A stretch of DNA of 6,262 nucleotides from Prevotella sp. (GCA_016283605.1 JAEENF010000250.1:1-6262); one strand, 5' to 3'; counted from the first letter of the stretch, positions 1-6,198 are shown. Translations and numbers: made by a program. The notes: a model not told the origin generated them from the letters alone.

Positions 1-1
1 G

Positions 2-2212
2 TTTGCTACCGCCGTATCATCCGCCGAAGGAACAGCGGCAGCAGACTCTAAACGCTCAGTTCTAAACTCTACACTCCACAAAGACGACTATCTTCAGCAT
101 GCTGCCTGGAAGGAGCGTCGTACGATCAACGTCGCCCTGGTGGGCAATCCCAACTGCGGCAAGACCTCCCTCTTTAACTACGCCTCAGGCGCTCATGGTC
201 ATGTAGGCAACTACAGTGGCGTCACCGTCGATGCCACCGAGGCCCATGCCTCGTTCTTCGGCTATGAGTTCAATCTTGTCGATCTGCCAGGAACCTATTC
301 TCTGAGTTGTTATTCCCCTGAGGAACTCTATGTCCGTGAGCACCTGACGGAGAAGATGCCCGATGTGGTCATCAACGTCATCGACGCTTCCAATCTGGAG
401 CGCAACCTCTATCTGACCACCCAGCTGGTGGATATGAACATCCGTATGGTCTGCGCGATGAACATGTACGATGAGTTTGAGCGCCGCGGCGATCAGGTGA
501 ATCTCGAGACACTCAGCACGTTGTTGGGTATTCCCATCGTCCCGACATCCTTTAAGAGTGGTGAAGGTGTCAAGGACCTGTTCCGTGCCGTCATTCAGGT
601 GTATGAAGGTGCCAGCAAGTGGTCACGACATCTGCATATCAACTACGGTCATGAGATCGAGGACGGTATCAGCCATATCCAGAAATACCTGAAGGCCGAT
701 GAGCATATCACCCAGCACTACTCCACCCGATACCTCTCGCTGAAACTCTTAGAGCACGACAGTCAGGTACTCGACTACCTCGGCAAGCACATGGCCGGAG
801 AGCAGCGTATGCACGACTTCCACGATCTGACGAACGCCCGCGACCGAGCCTCTGCCCGTGTAAAGGAAGAGACCGGCAACGACTCCGAGACCGCCATCAT
901 GGATGCCAAATACGGTTTTATCAACGGTGCGCTGAAGGAGGCCGGCTATAAGACCGGTACGAAGGAAGACACCTATAAGACCACCCATCTCATCGACGGT
1001 GTGTTGTCGCACAAATACTTCGGATTCCCCATCTTCTTCCTGCTGTTGTTCATCATGTTCGAGACCACGTTCTCATTAGGACAGTATCCGATGGATTGGA
1101 TAGAATGGTTCGTGGGATGGTTAAGCGACAAAGTGAGTGTCAATATGCCTGAGGGACCGCTGAAGGCGATGCTCGTCGACGGCGTCATCGGCGGCGTAGG
1201 CTCTGTCATCGTCTTCCTGCCGCAGATCCTCATCCTGTATTTCTTTATCTCCCTCATGGAGGACTCGGGCTATATGGCCCGTGCAGCCTTTATCATGGAC
1301 AAGCTGATGCACAAGATGGGACTTCACGGCAAGTCGTTCATCCCGCTCATCATGGGCTTCGGCTGTAATGTGCCGGCAGTGATGGCCACACGTACTGTGG
1401 AGAGCCGCCGCTCGAGGATCATCACGATGATGGTGCTGCCGTTCATGTCGTGCTCCGCCCGTCTGCCGATCTATATCATGATCACGGGCACCTTCTTCTC
1501 TGTGGCCTATCGGTCGTGGGTGATGCTCTCGCTCTATGCCGTCGGCATCCTGATGGCCATCATCGTCAGCAAGATCTTCTCTACGCTGGTGATGAAGGGC
1601 GAGGACACGCCGTTCGTGATGGAACTCCCACCCTACCGCTGGCCTACAGGCAAGGCCATCGCCCGTCATACATGGGAGAAAGGCAAGGAGTATCTGAAGA
1701 AGATGGGTGGCATCATTCTCGTGGCCAGCATCATCGTCTGGGCGCTGGAGTACTTCCCTCACAACGACGCACTCACACCTCAGCAGCAACAGGAACAAAG
1801 TTATCTGGGACGTCTGGGCAAGACTGTCGAGCCCGTCTTCACGCCTCAGGGTTTCAACTGGAAACTCGATGTGTCGCTGATGGCCGGCATCGGTGCCAAG
1901 GAGATTGTGGCCTCTACTATCGGTGTACTCTATAGCGGTGATGACTCCTTTGGCGACGAGGATACTTTCAGCGATGACAATGAGAGATATACCCATCTGC
2001 GCCAGCTGATGCTCAGAGACGGCATCACGCCGCTGGCTGCCTACGCGTACCTTATATTTATATTACTCTACTTCCCCTGCATCGCCACTATCGCAGCCAT
2101 CAAAAACGAAACCGGCTCCTGGCGCTGGGCCGGTTTCGCTGCATGCTATACCACTGCTGTCGCGTGGGCTGTCTCTGCACTTGTCTACCAGATAGGTGGC
2201 CTATTCTGCTAG
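2..2212 (+). CDS. feoB: Ferrous iron transport protein B (FeoB), 5' end outside the window; probable FeoA-FeoB fusion
   Basis: This is the inner-membrane Fe(II) importer, with an N-terminal cytosolic GTPase domain and a C-terminal membrane channel. Counting from the GTG at 140, the G motifs are GNPNCGKTS at residues 2-10 (G1), T29 in GVTV (G2), DLPG at 48-51 (G3), NMYD at 108-111 (G4) and a variant TSFKSGEG near 136-143 (G5). Membrane segments begin near residue 295. The FeoB signatures GFGCNVPAVMATRT and LPFMSCSARLPIY lie in the two Gate regions. The GTG at 140 is not a credible start, because it falls immediately before the P-loop and the frame stays open to base 2, adding about 46 residues including TINVALV, the usual first strand of the G domain. 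Bacteroidales often fuse FeoA to the N-terminus of FeoB, so the start probably lies well upstream; the FeoA part is not visible. The C-terminus ends normally in a hydrophobic segment. The gene converges with the peptidase remnant, 31 bp away. Confidence 0.97.
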   Translation, partial: FATAVSSAEGTAAADSKRSVLNSTLHKDDYLQHAAWKERRTINVALVGNPNCGKTSLFNYASGAHGHVGNYSGVTVDATEAHASFFGYEFNLVDLPGTYSLSCYSPEELYVREHLTEKMPDVVINVIDASNLERNLYLTTQLVDMNIRMVCAMNMYDEFERRGDQVNLETLSTLLGIPIVPTSFKSGEGVKDLFRAVIQVYEGASKWSRHLHINYGHEIEDGISHIQKYLKADEHITQHYSTRYLSLKLLEHDSQVLDYLGKHMAGEQRMHDFHDLTNARDRASARVKEETGNDSETAIMDAKYGFINGALKEAGYKTGTKEDTYKTTHLIDGVLSHKYFGFPIFFLLLFIMFETTFSLGQYPMDWIEWFVGWLSDKVSVNMPEGPLKAMLVDGVIGGVGSVIVFLPQILILYFFISLMEDSGYMARAAFIMDKLMHKMGLHGKSFIPLIMGFGCNVPAVMATRTVESRRSRIITMMVLPFMSCSARLPIYIMITGTFFSVAYRSWVMLSLYAVGILMAIIVSKIFSTLVMKGEDTPFVMELPPYRWPTGKAIARHTWEKGKEYLKKMGGIILVASIIVWALEYFPHNDALTPQQQQEQSYLGRLGKTVEPVFTPQGFNWKLDVSLMAGIGAKEIVASTIGVLYSGDDSFGDEDTFSDDNERYTHLRQLMLRDGITPLAAYAYLIFILLYFPCIATIAAIKNETGSWRWAGFAACYTTAVAWAVSALVYQIGGLFC
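2107..2138. repeat. Perfect 10-bp inverted repeat inside the 3' end of feoB
   Basis: CGAAACCGGC at 2107-2116 is the exact reverse complement of GCCGGTTTCG at 2129-2138, with a 12-base spacer. It lies in codons for the last membrane-proximal part of FeoB, about 75 bases before the stop. No T-tract follows on the plus strand. On the minus strand the hairpin is followed by a T-rich stretch (complement of the A-run at 2102-2106), so it could act as a terminator for transcripts coming leftward from the peptidase side. It may equally be a chance product of codon choice. Confidence 0.5.
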
Positions 2213-2243
2213 TGCACGCGAGTCGTTTTTCGTTTCTGTGTCC

Positions 2244-2537
2244 TTAGAAGTCCACGTAGCGGCGGTTGCCCTTGGGTCGCACCGCGAAGTGTACCCAGAT
2301 GGTGGTGCCGCGCTTCTCGAGGATGAGCTCGTCAAAGTCCAGCTTCTTACCATCCGCGATGTCCAGCAGGATGCAGGCATAGCGTATCGCCTGTTCCTTC
2401 CCCGCACAGTGGATATCTACTGCGCACCCCGTCAGATGGTTCGAGTTTTTCGCCCCGCCACATTTCTGATTCACCTCCGGCGACCTGAAACCACTGTTGA
2501 TGATAATAGGCTCCACATCCTTCGAGGTCTCATAGTC
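2244..2537 (-). pseudogene. M15-type zinc peptidase (Peptidase_M15_3-like), C-terminal remnant cut by the insertion sequence
   Basis: The family consists of metal-dependent peptidases that cleave peptidoglycan peptides (D-Ala-D-Ala carboxypeptidase or endolysin type). Counting from a GTG at 2516, the remnant has INSGFRSPEVN at residues 6-16, the zinc-binding SNHLTGCAVD with H27 and D34, and WVHFAV with the third ligand H76. These are the expected motifs, in the expected order and spacing. What is missing is the N-terminal helical part, roughly 40-50 residues in typical members. The frame can be followed upstream from the GTG through DYETSKDV to the terminal base of the IS at 2538, where family-like sequence stops; within the IS the frame meets a TAG near 2565-2567. 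The matching 5' half is not found on the far side of the IS. The zinc site survives, but without a native promoter or start this is most likely a dead gene. It could derive from a prophage lysis cassette or from a cell-wall gene; nothing nearby decides this. Confidence 0.82.
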
Positions 2538-2564
2538 TGTAAATAGTAATTGAAAAGTATACCA
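2538..2564 (+). repeat. Left terminal inverted repeat of the IS21 element
   Basis: Bases 2538-2564 match the reverse complement of 4729-4755 at 22 of 27 positions. The match consists of an outer block TGTAAAT, a short TAA block, and an inner identical 12-mer AAAAGTATACCA at 2553-2564. In IS21 elements this is the transposase recognition end. Confidence 0.85.
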
Positions 2565-2576
2565 CTATAATAATCG

Positions 2577-2589
2577 AAAAGGGTACCAC
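2577..2589 (+). repeat. Second transposase-box copy, left end of the IS
   Basis: AAAAGGGTACCAC at 2577-2589 repeats AAAAGTATACCAC at 2553-2565 with two mismatches in 13, offset by 24 bp in direct orientation. Subterminal direct repeats of this kind are characteristic of IS21 ends and are thought to bind IstA. Confidence 0.65.
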
Positions 2590-2659
2590 GTAGACCAGAG
2601 TTTTTACGTTATATATAAGGTGACTCATAAGAGCACTGTAAGGTATAATTAGTTAAAAC

Positions 2660-3877
2660 ATGGTAGACATGGACAAGAAAGAACAAATTTTGCATTACCA
2701 TCGTATAGATGGTTTGAGTCAGCGGGATATTGCCCGCAGAGTAGGTGTAAGCAGGAAGACTGTCAAGCGCTACATCACGGAGTATGAAGCCATGATGATG
2801 TCTAATCCTGAAGAAGGGATAGACATGTGTCTGGCAAGTAGGCCAAAGTATCCATCCCGTAATACGGGCCCCGTTAAACTGACTGAGGCTGTGTGTGCGG
2901 AGATAGAGTACTGGCTCAGTGAAAACACTAAGCGCAGACAGACCGGCATGCGTAAACAGTGCCTGAAAAAACAGGACATACACCGTGTGCTGATAGAGAA
3001 AGGTTTCGACATCAGCTACTCCAGTGTCTGCAAGTATATCCAACGCCGTAAGATTGAAAAGTCAAAGAAGCCAAAGGATGTATTCGTCAAGCAGTACTAC
3101 GAGCCTGGAGATGAGTGCGAGTTTGACTGGGGAGAAGTCAAGCTGCGTATAGGAGGCAAGCCTGTGACTTTTACGATGGCAGTCTTTGCCCTGTGCCACA
3201 GCGAGGGACGCTGGGCATACCTTTTCCGTCATCAGGACAACCTGGCCTTCATGGAGTCACACCGTAATTTTTTCCACGATGTACATGGTGTGCCACATAC
3301 GATGGTGTATGATAACATGAAGGTGGCTGTCATCCTAAAGCCGGACGGCAAGAAACCGACGGAGACATTGCTCCGCATGCAAGCTTTCTATGGGTTTGAC
3401 TACCGGTTCTGCAATGCGCGTGCAGGTTGGGAGAAAGGGCATGTGGAGCGCAGTGTGGACTATGTCAGGGGACGTGCATTCACCACACGGGTGGACTTCG
3501 ATTCCATACAGGACGCACAGCTTTGGCTCAGCCGTATATGCAATAATATTAATAAGGAGATTGGCAGTATCGCTACCGGCAACAAGCAGGAGGCCTTGCG
3601 TAGGGATGTGGAGTGCATGCTGCATTTTCCAGGTGACTTTGGTTGCTTCGACCTCTTTGACTGTACTGTGGATAAACAGTCTACCATCTCAATCAAAGGA
3701 TGTCACTACTCGGTTCCGGATCATCTCGTAGGTACTACGGTAGTCGTACAGCTATATAGCGAAAAAGTGTGTGTGTATATGACTCTGAACACAAGAAAAT
3801 GGCCGAGCATGAGCGTAGCTACTCTCATGGATCAGCGAAGACGTACTCTCACAGCTGGACGGCATCATGCAGGGTGA
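2660..3877 (+). CDS. istA: IS21-family transposase IstA, C-terminus frameshifted
   Basis: This is the DDE recombinase that cuts and joins the element's ends, working with IstB. An N-terminal helix-turn-helix covers about residues 7-40 (GLSQRDIARRVGVSRKTVKRYI). The catalytic core has D156 in CEFDWGEV, D218 in VYDNM and E263 in EKGHVERSVDYVRGRAF, so the DDE triad is complete. A C-terminal beta-rich part contains the family-like HYSVPDHLVG near 349-358. The frame looks authentic up to Y373. At the (GT)5 run 3767-3776 it drifts into unfamiliar sequence (MTLNTRKW) and stops at 3877. The frame starting at 3781 instead continues with DSEHKKMAEHERSY, which fits the HERSY-type motif of IstA proteins. 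A third frame ends at a TGA (3912-3914) that overlaps the istB ATG. The ancestral gene therefore probably ran to about 3914 and has suffered at least one indel. The 405-residue length is not short for the smaller IstA group, but the tail is non-native. ATG 2660 is followed by another ATG at 2669. Confidence 0.9.
   Translation: MVDMDKKEQILHYHRIDGLSQRDIARRVGVSRKTVKRYITEYEAMMMSNPEEGIDMCLASRPKYPSRNTGPVKLTEAVCAEIEYWLSENTKRRQTGMRKQCLKKQDIHRVLIEKGFDISYSSVCKYIQRRKIEKSKKPKDVFVKQYYEPGDECEFDWGEVKLRIGGKPVTFTMAVFALCHSEGRWAYLFRHQDNLAFMESHRNFFHDVHGVPHTMVYDNMKVAVILKPDGKKPTETLLRMQAFYGFDYRFCNARAGWEKGHVERSVDYVRGRAFTTRVDFDSIQDAQLWLSRICNNINKEIGSIATGNKQEALRRDVECMLHFPGDFGCFDLFDCTVDKQSTISIKGCHYSVPDHLVGTTVVVQLYSEKVCVYMTLNTRKWPSMSVATLMDQRRRTLTAGRHHAG
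3767..3776 (+). repeat. (GT)5 run at the istA frameshift point
   Basis: Five GT units followed by ATAT lie where the family-like IstA frame changes. Removing one GT unit would join the upstream frame (KVCVY) directly to DSEHKKMAEHERSY. Slipped-strand gain of one unit is a simple cause; a sequencing or assembly error is possible. Confidence 0.6.
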
Positions 3878-3895
3878 TATGGACAACATAACAGG

Positions 3896-3904
3896 AAGGA
3901 GGTG
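3896..3904 (+). promoter_or_regulatory. Strong Shine-Dalgarno of istB
   Basis: AAGGAGGTG ends 6 bases before the istB ATG at 3911 and matches the anti-Shine-Dalgarno core of 16S rRNA very closely. Most Bacteroidota genes lack such a site, and the other starts in this window show none. It fixes 3911 as the istB start and would allow istB translation even though istA is frameshifted. Confidence 0.75.
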
Positions 3905-3910
3905 TAAATC

Positions 3911-4663
3911 ATGACTGAAAAGAAAATCATATGCCAGTATGCAAAGGAGCTTAAGCTTGCGACGGTGAGGGAAAACATATCCATCTTCGTGGAAGATGCG
4001 ACCAGAGAACAGTGGGGATACCTCGTATTCCTCCGGAGATTGCTTGAGGAGGAACTGGCCAGCAGGCGTGAGAAAAGCAAGATCATACGCATACACAGGG
4101 CGGACTTCCCGCAGATGAAATACTTGGAGGAGCTCCAGAGGGAGGAGCTCCCCCTTGAGGGACAGATGCTATTGCCAGAAGTAGAGACACTCGAGTTTAT
4201 CAAGGAAGGACGTAGTATCGTCATGTATGGCAATCCTGGTACCGGAAAGACTCATATTGCCATAGGACTCGGCATCAAGGCATGTCTTGAAGGATATACA
4301 GTTTTCTTTACATCCGTACCGCACCTACTGACACTCATCAGGGAGGCAAAGACGGAAAAGACGCTGCGGAATCTGGAACTCAAGTTTGAGCGTTATGACC
4401 TCGTCATATGCGATGAACTCGGATATGTCGGCTTCGATAAGGAAGGTGCAGAAATGCTCTTTAACCACCTCTCACTAAGGACAGGAAAAAGGGCTACTAT
4501 CATCACCACGAACCTACCTTTTACAAGGTGGGAGGAGATGCTCAAAGACAACGTCTTATGCTCTGCTCTCGTTGACAGACTGTGTCACAAATCGTACCTT
4601 GTCAACATGACTGGCACATCATATCGTATTAAAGAAACAAAAAAAATAATAGGAAACAAGTAA
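3911..4663 (+). CDS. istB: IS21-family helper ATPase IstB
   Basis: IstB is a AAA+ ATPase related to DnaC that assembles on target DNA and stimulates IstA-driven insertion. The 250-residue protein is full length for the family. It has an N-terminal helical region (about 1-85), Walker A GNPGTGKT at 107-114, Walker B LVICDE at 164-169, a sensor-1-like TTN at 199-201 and an arginine-finger candidate R223 in VDRL. No frameshift or missing motif is seen. The ATG overlaps an istA-side TGA in the arrangement ATGA, which suggests that the ancestral pair was translationally coupled. It stops about 90 bp before the right end of the element. Confidence 0.95.
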   Translation: MTEKKIICQYAKELKLATVRENISIFVEDATREQWGYLVFLRRLLEEELASRREKSKIIRIHRADFPQMKYLEELQREELPLEGQMLLPEVETLEFIKEGRSIVMYGNPGTGKTHIAIGLGIKACLEGYTVFFTSVPHLLTLIREAKTEKTLRNLELKFERYDLVICDELGYVGFDKEGAEMLFNHLSLRTGKRATIITTNLPFTRWEEMLKDNVLCSALVDRLCHKSYLVNMTGTSYRIKETKKIIGNK

Positions 4664-4681
4664 TGTATAACCAACTTTTTA

Positions 4682-4689
4682 TAACTTTG
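4682..4689 (+). promoter_or_regulatory. Outward-facing Bacteroidota-type -7 box in the right IS end
   Basis: TAACTTTG fits the TAnnTTTG -7 consensus of Bacteroidota housekeeping promoters and is followed by C. It lies after istB and points out of the element toward the truncated nuclease gene. I see no clear TTG-type -33 element at the usual distance upstream, so the call rests on a single box. Confidence 0.35.
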
Positions 4690-4704
4690 CAGCGCTCAGT
4701 CGAA

Positions 4705-4717
4705 ATGGTATACTATT
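4705..4717 (-). repeat. Second transposase-box copy, right end of the IS
   Basis: ATGGTATACTATT at 4705-4717 is an inner copy of the terminal box TGGTATACTTTT at 4729-4740, offset by about 23 bp. This mirrors the pair at the left end in inverted orientation, as expected for IS21 ends. Confidence 0.65.
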
Positions 4718-4728
4718 GAATTATTTTT

Positions 4729-4755
4729 TGGTATACTTTTACGTTATCATTTACA
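4729..4755 (-). repeat. Right terminal inverted repeat of the IS21 element
   Basis: The reverse complement of 4729-4755 matches 2538-2564 at 22 of 27 positions, including the identical 12-mer AAAAGTATACCA and the terminal TGTAAAT. The CA at 4754-4755 is the element's last dinucleotide. Confidence 0.85.
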
Positions 4756-4756
4756 A

Positions 4757-5257
4757 AACTTAGCAGAGACAGTAAAATCACCTTTCGTATTCGAATTCCT
4801 TGGACTCGACGCAAAAGACGTAGTCGAGGAATCAGAATTAGAGTCAGCACTGATGGATCACCTGCAGGAGTTCATGCTTGAACTGGGGAATGGTTTCTGT
4901 TTCGAAGCACGACAAAAGAGAATCCTTGTAGACGAAGAATACTATTACATGGACATGGTATTCTACAACCGTGCTGCAAGATTTGGCGTCATTCTGGAAT
5001 TGAAGTCTCATAGGCTTGACTACAAGGACGTGGCACAACTGAACATGTATCTGTCATATTATCGCAAGAATATGATGCAAGAGGACGATAATCCACCTGT
5101 CGGCATTCTTCTCTGTACAGCTGTTGGCAAAGAAATGGTTGAATATGCGACTTCAGGTATAGACGAGAATCTGTTTATATCGAAATACCTATTGAAACTG
5201 CCTTCCAAGGATGAAATGGAACGCTGGCTATACAAGGAATTGAAGGAATTAAGATGA
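4757..5257 (+). pseudogene. YhcG/DUF1016-type PD-(D/E)XK nuclease, N-terminally truncated by the IS
   Basis: Intact members have an N-terminal DUF1016_N domain followed by a C-terminal PD-(D/E)XK nuclease domain; they are putative nucleases, often found in variable regions. Here family-like sequence begins at the IS border with NLAETVKSPFVFEFLGL and continues without a break through the nuclease domain. Counting from the first ATG at 4853, the catalytic residues are D34 in YYMDMVFYN and E49 and K51 in GVILELKSHRL, with a supporting Q62. The end LPSKDEMERWLYKELKEL is the normal C-terminus. The missing part is the whole N-terminal domain, probably 150 residues or more. No ATG, GTG or TTG occurs in frame between the upstream TAA at 4682-4684 and 4853, so any product would be about 134 residues and would lack 32 residues of conserved sequence. 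A complete active site in a headless protein suggests recent loss. The name YhcG rests on motif order; no symbol is assigned because the gene is incomplete. Confidence 0.85.
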
Positions 5258-5288
5258 GAGATTTGAGCAATCTTTGTTAAAAAGAAGA

Positions 5289-5326
5289 CGGAAAGCTGCT
5301 GTAATGGCGGCTTTCTGCCGTATTTT
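5289..5326 (+). terminator. Probable rho-independent terminator after the nuclease remnant
   Basis: GAAAGCTGCT at 5291-5300 pairs with GGCGGCTTTC at 5306-5315 (10 pairs, two of them G-T) around a 5-base loop, GTAAT. The outer bases G5290-T5316 and C5289-G5317 can extend it. A short T-rich stretch, TATTTT, follows at 5321-5326. On the opposite strand the hairpin is followed by a T-rich run, so it may work both ways. It separates the nuclease remnant from the next gene's promoter. Confidence 0.55.
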
Positions 5327-5329
5327 GAG

Positions 5330-5337
5330 TACCTTTG
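5330..5337 (+). promoter_or_regulatory. Bacteroidota -7 promoter box for the esterase fusion gene
   Basis: TACCTTTG matches TAnnTTTG and is followed by CAA. The ATG at 5347 is only 9 bases beyond the box, so transcription starting at the usual distance would yield an almost leaderless mRNA. No good -33 TTG element is seen at the expected spacing. The box also argues against the in-frame TTG at 5335 as a start, since that codon is part of the box. Confidence 0.5.
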
Positions 5338-5346
5338 CAACCCGAT

Positions 5347-6168
5347 ATGCAGAAAGAAAAGACGATATTGTTCCTTCACGGATTCTATGCCAGCGGCCAG
5401 TGTGTGCCTGCTGTGGCACTGAGGGAGGCATTCGAGAAAAGGGCCAACGTGCTGACTCCCGACCTCCCACTCCACCCTCATGATGCCGTCAGGCTTATCC
5501 GCGACATCTGCGACCAAGAGAAGCCGGATATACTTGTTGGCAACAGTTGCGGCTCGTTCTATGCACAGATGATCTCACCGATTATCGGAGTCCCTGCCCT
5601 ACTCGGCAATCCGCATTTCAAGATGTCAGACTTCCTCCGTGAACGTATCGGCAGCCATCAATACAAGTCACCAAGGACTGACGGCAAGCAGGACTTCACT
5701 ATTGGCGAATACCTCATCAGCGAGTTCGAGGAACTGGAGGCACATCAGTTCGACTGCTGTAATATATATAATAAGGATCGCGTGTGGGGACTCTTCGGTG
5801 AGGAAGACACTTTGGCACACTTCGAGCCGCTTTTCCTGAAGCACTATATGAACAGCCATCACTTCCCAGGAGGACATACCCCTACGGCCGAGCAGTTCAA
5901 GACGTGGTACTGTCCGCTCGTTGAGAAGCTGCTGCTTGATTATCCCATCGCAGAAGACCGGGTAAGATATTTCCAGCACTTCAAGGGAAACAAGTACAAG
6001 CTGATAGCATCAGCCTTCGATTCAGAGACTCAGGAACGGATGGTAGTCTATCAGGCTCTCTACGGCGACCGCAAATACTGGGTACGTCCGGAAAAGATGT
6101 TCTTTGAGCAGATAGAGCGGGACGGCAAGCGATTCTCACGCTTTCAGGAAATAGACTGGGAGGAATAG
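5347..6168 (+). CDS. YqiA-like (UPF0227) alpha/beta-hydrolase esterase fused to DUF1653
   Basis: The 273-residue product begins with a UPF0227/YqiA-type serine esterase fold. It has the first strand and oxyanion loop ILFLHGFYASG at 7-17, the nucleophile elbow GNSCG with S67, the candidate acid D154 in FGEEDTL and the base H177 in GGHTPT, so a Ser-Asp-His triad is complete. E. coli YqiA hydrolyses short and acyl-CoA esters in vitro; the physiological substrate is unknown. From about residue 205 to 268 the sequence changes to a DUF1653 domain: VRYFQHFKGNKYKL, then SETQERMVVYQALYG, WVRPEKMF and RFQEI. This small domain occurs alone in many bacteria and its function is unsettled. No signal peptide or membrane segment is visible, so it is probably cytosolic. 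I chose ATG 5347 over the in-frame TTG at 5335 because of the promoter box and because MQKEKTILFLHG gives a normal family N-terminus. It is a single gene, separated from the upstream remnant by a hairpin. Confidence 0.9.
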   Translation: MQKEKTILFLHGFYASGQCVPAVALREAFEKRANVLTPDLPLHPHDAVRLIRDICDQEKPDILVGNSCGSFYAQMISPIIGVPALLGNPHFKMSDFLRERIGSHQYKSPRTDGKQDFTIGEYLISEFEELEAHQFDCCNIYNKDRVWGLFGEEDTLAHFEPLFLKHYMNSHHFPGGHTPTAEQFKTWYCPLVEKLLLDYPIAEDRVRYFQHFKGNKYKLIASAFDSETQERMVVYQALYGDRKYWVRPEKMFFEQIERDGKRFSRFQEIDWEE

Positions 6169-6171
6169 GCA

Positions 6172-6198
6172 AAAAAGCAGGCAGCACCAAGGCTGCCT
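6172..6198 (-). terminator. Minus-strand rho-independent terminator downstream of the esterase gene
   Basis: AGGCAGC at 6179-6185 and GCTGCCT at 6192-6198 form a perfect 7-bp stem with a 6-base loop. The A-run at 6171-6176 lies on the left, so only on the minus strand does the hairpin end in a T-tract. It would therefore stop transcripts arriving from the right. On the plus strand the stem is present without a T-tract, so it is at best a weak stop for the esterase gene. Confidence 0.6.

Larger units (their letters stand above)
2538..4755 (+). mobile_element. IS21-family insertion sequence, 2218 bp
   Basis: The boundaries are set by imperfect terminal inverted repeats that begin TGTAAAT on the left and end ATTTACA on the right, giving the TG...CA ends usual for IS21. 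Between them lie istA and istB in the standard order and orientation. The 2.2-kb length matches the family. Each end carries a second internal copy of the GTATACCA-type box, as expected for the multiple transposase-binding sites of IS21 elements. The bases just outside differ (TCATAGTC before 2538, AAACTTAG after 4755), so no 4-8 bp target-site duplication is visible. Both flanking genes are truncated at exactly these borders, which independently supports the end calls. Confidence 0.9.

Noticed and set aside
1450..1935. Plus-strand 161-codon open frame within feoB
   Set aside because: It is an out-of-frame shadow of the FeoB membrane domain with no recognisable motif.
1121..1996. Long minus-strand open frame of 291 codons opposite feoB
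   Set aside because: It mirrors the feoB coding strand; the translation is rich in His, Arg and Asp, has no family motif, and feoB accounts for the region fully.
2196..2546. Plus-strand 116-codon open frame across the M15 remnant
   Set aside because: The opposite strand carries clear zinc-peptidase motifs (SGFRSPEVN, HLTGCAVD, WVHFAV) in the same stretch.
2553..2589. Repeated GTATACCA-type boxes, considered as a CRISPR or operator array
   Set aside because: There are only two copies per end, symmetric with the opposite IS end; they are explained as IS21 transposase-binding repeats.
3820..3851. Direct repeat TACTCTCA at 3820-3827 and 3844-3851, considered as the scar of an internal istA deletion
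   Set aside because: Both copies are in the same frame 24 bp apart and would not change the reading frame; a chance or codon-level repeat is as likely.
4756..5257. Nuclease plus peptidase remnants, considered as parts of a defence or lysis system with the IS
   Set aside because: Both are truncated at the IS, read in opposite directions, and have no partner genes nearby; the juxtaposition is better explained by a deletion.
5059..5517. Minus-strand 152-codon open frame spanning the nuclease end and esterase start
   Set aside because: It crosses two well-supported plus-strand genes and a hairpin, and its translation resembles no family.
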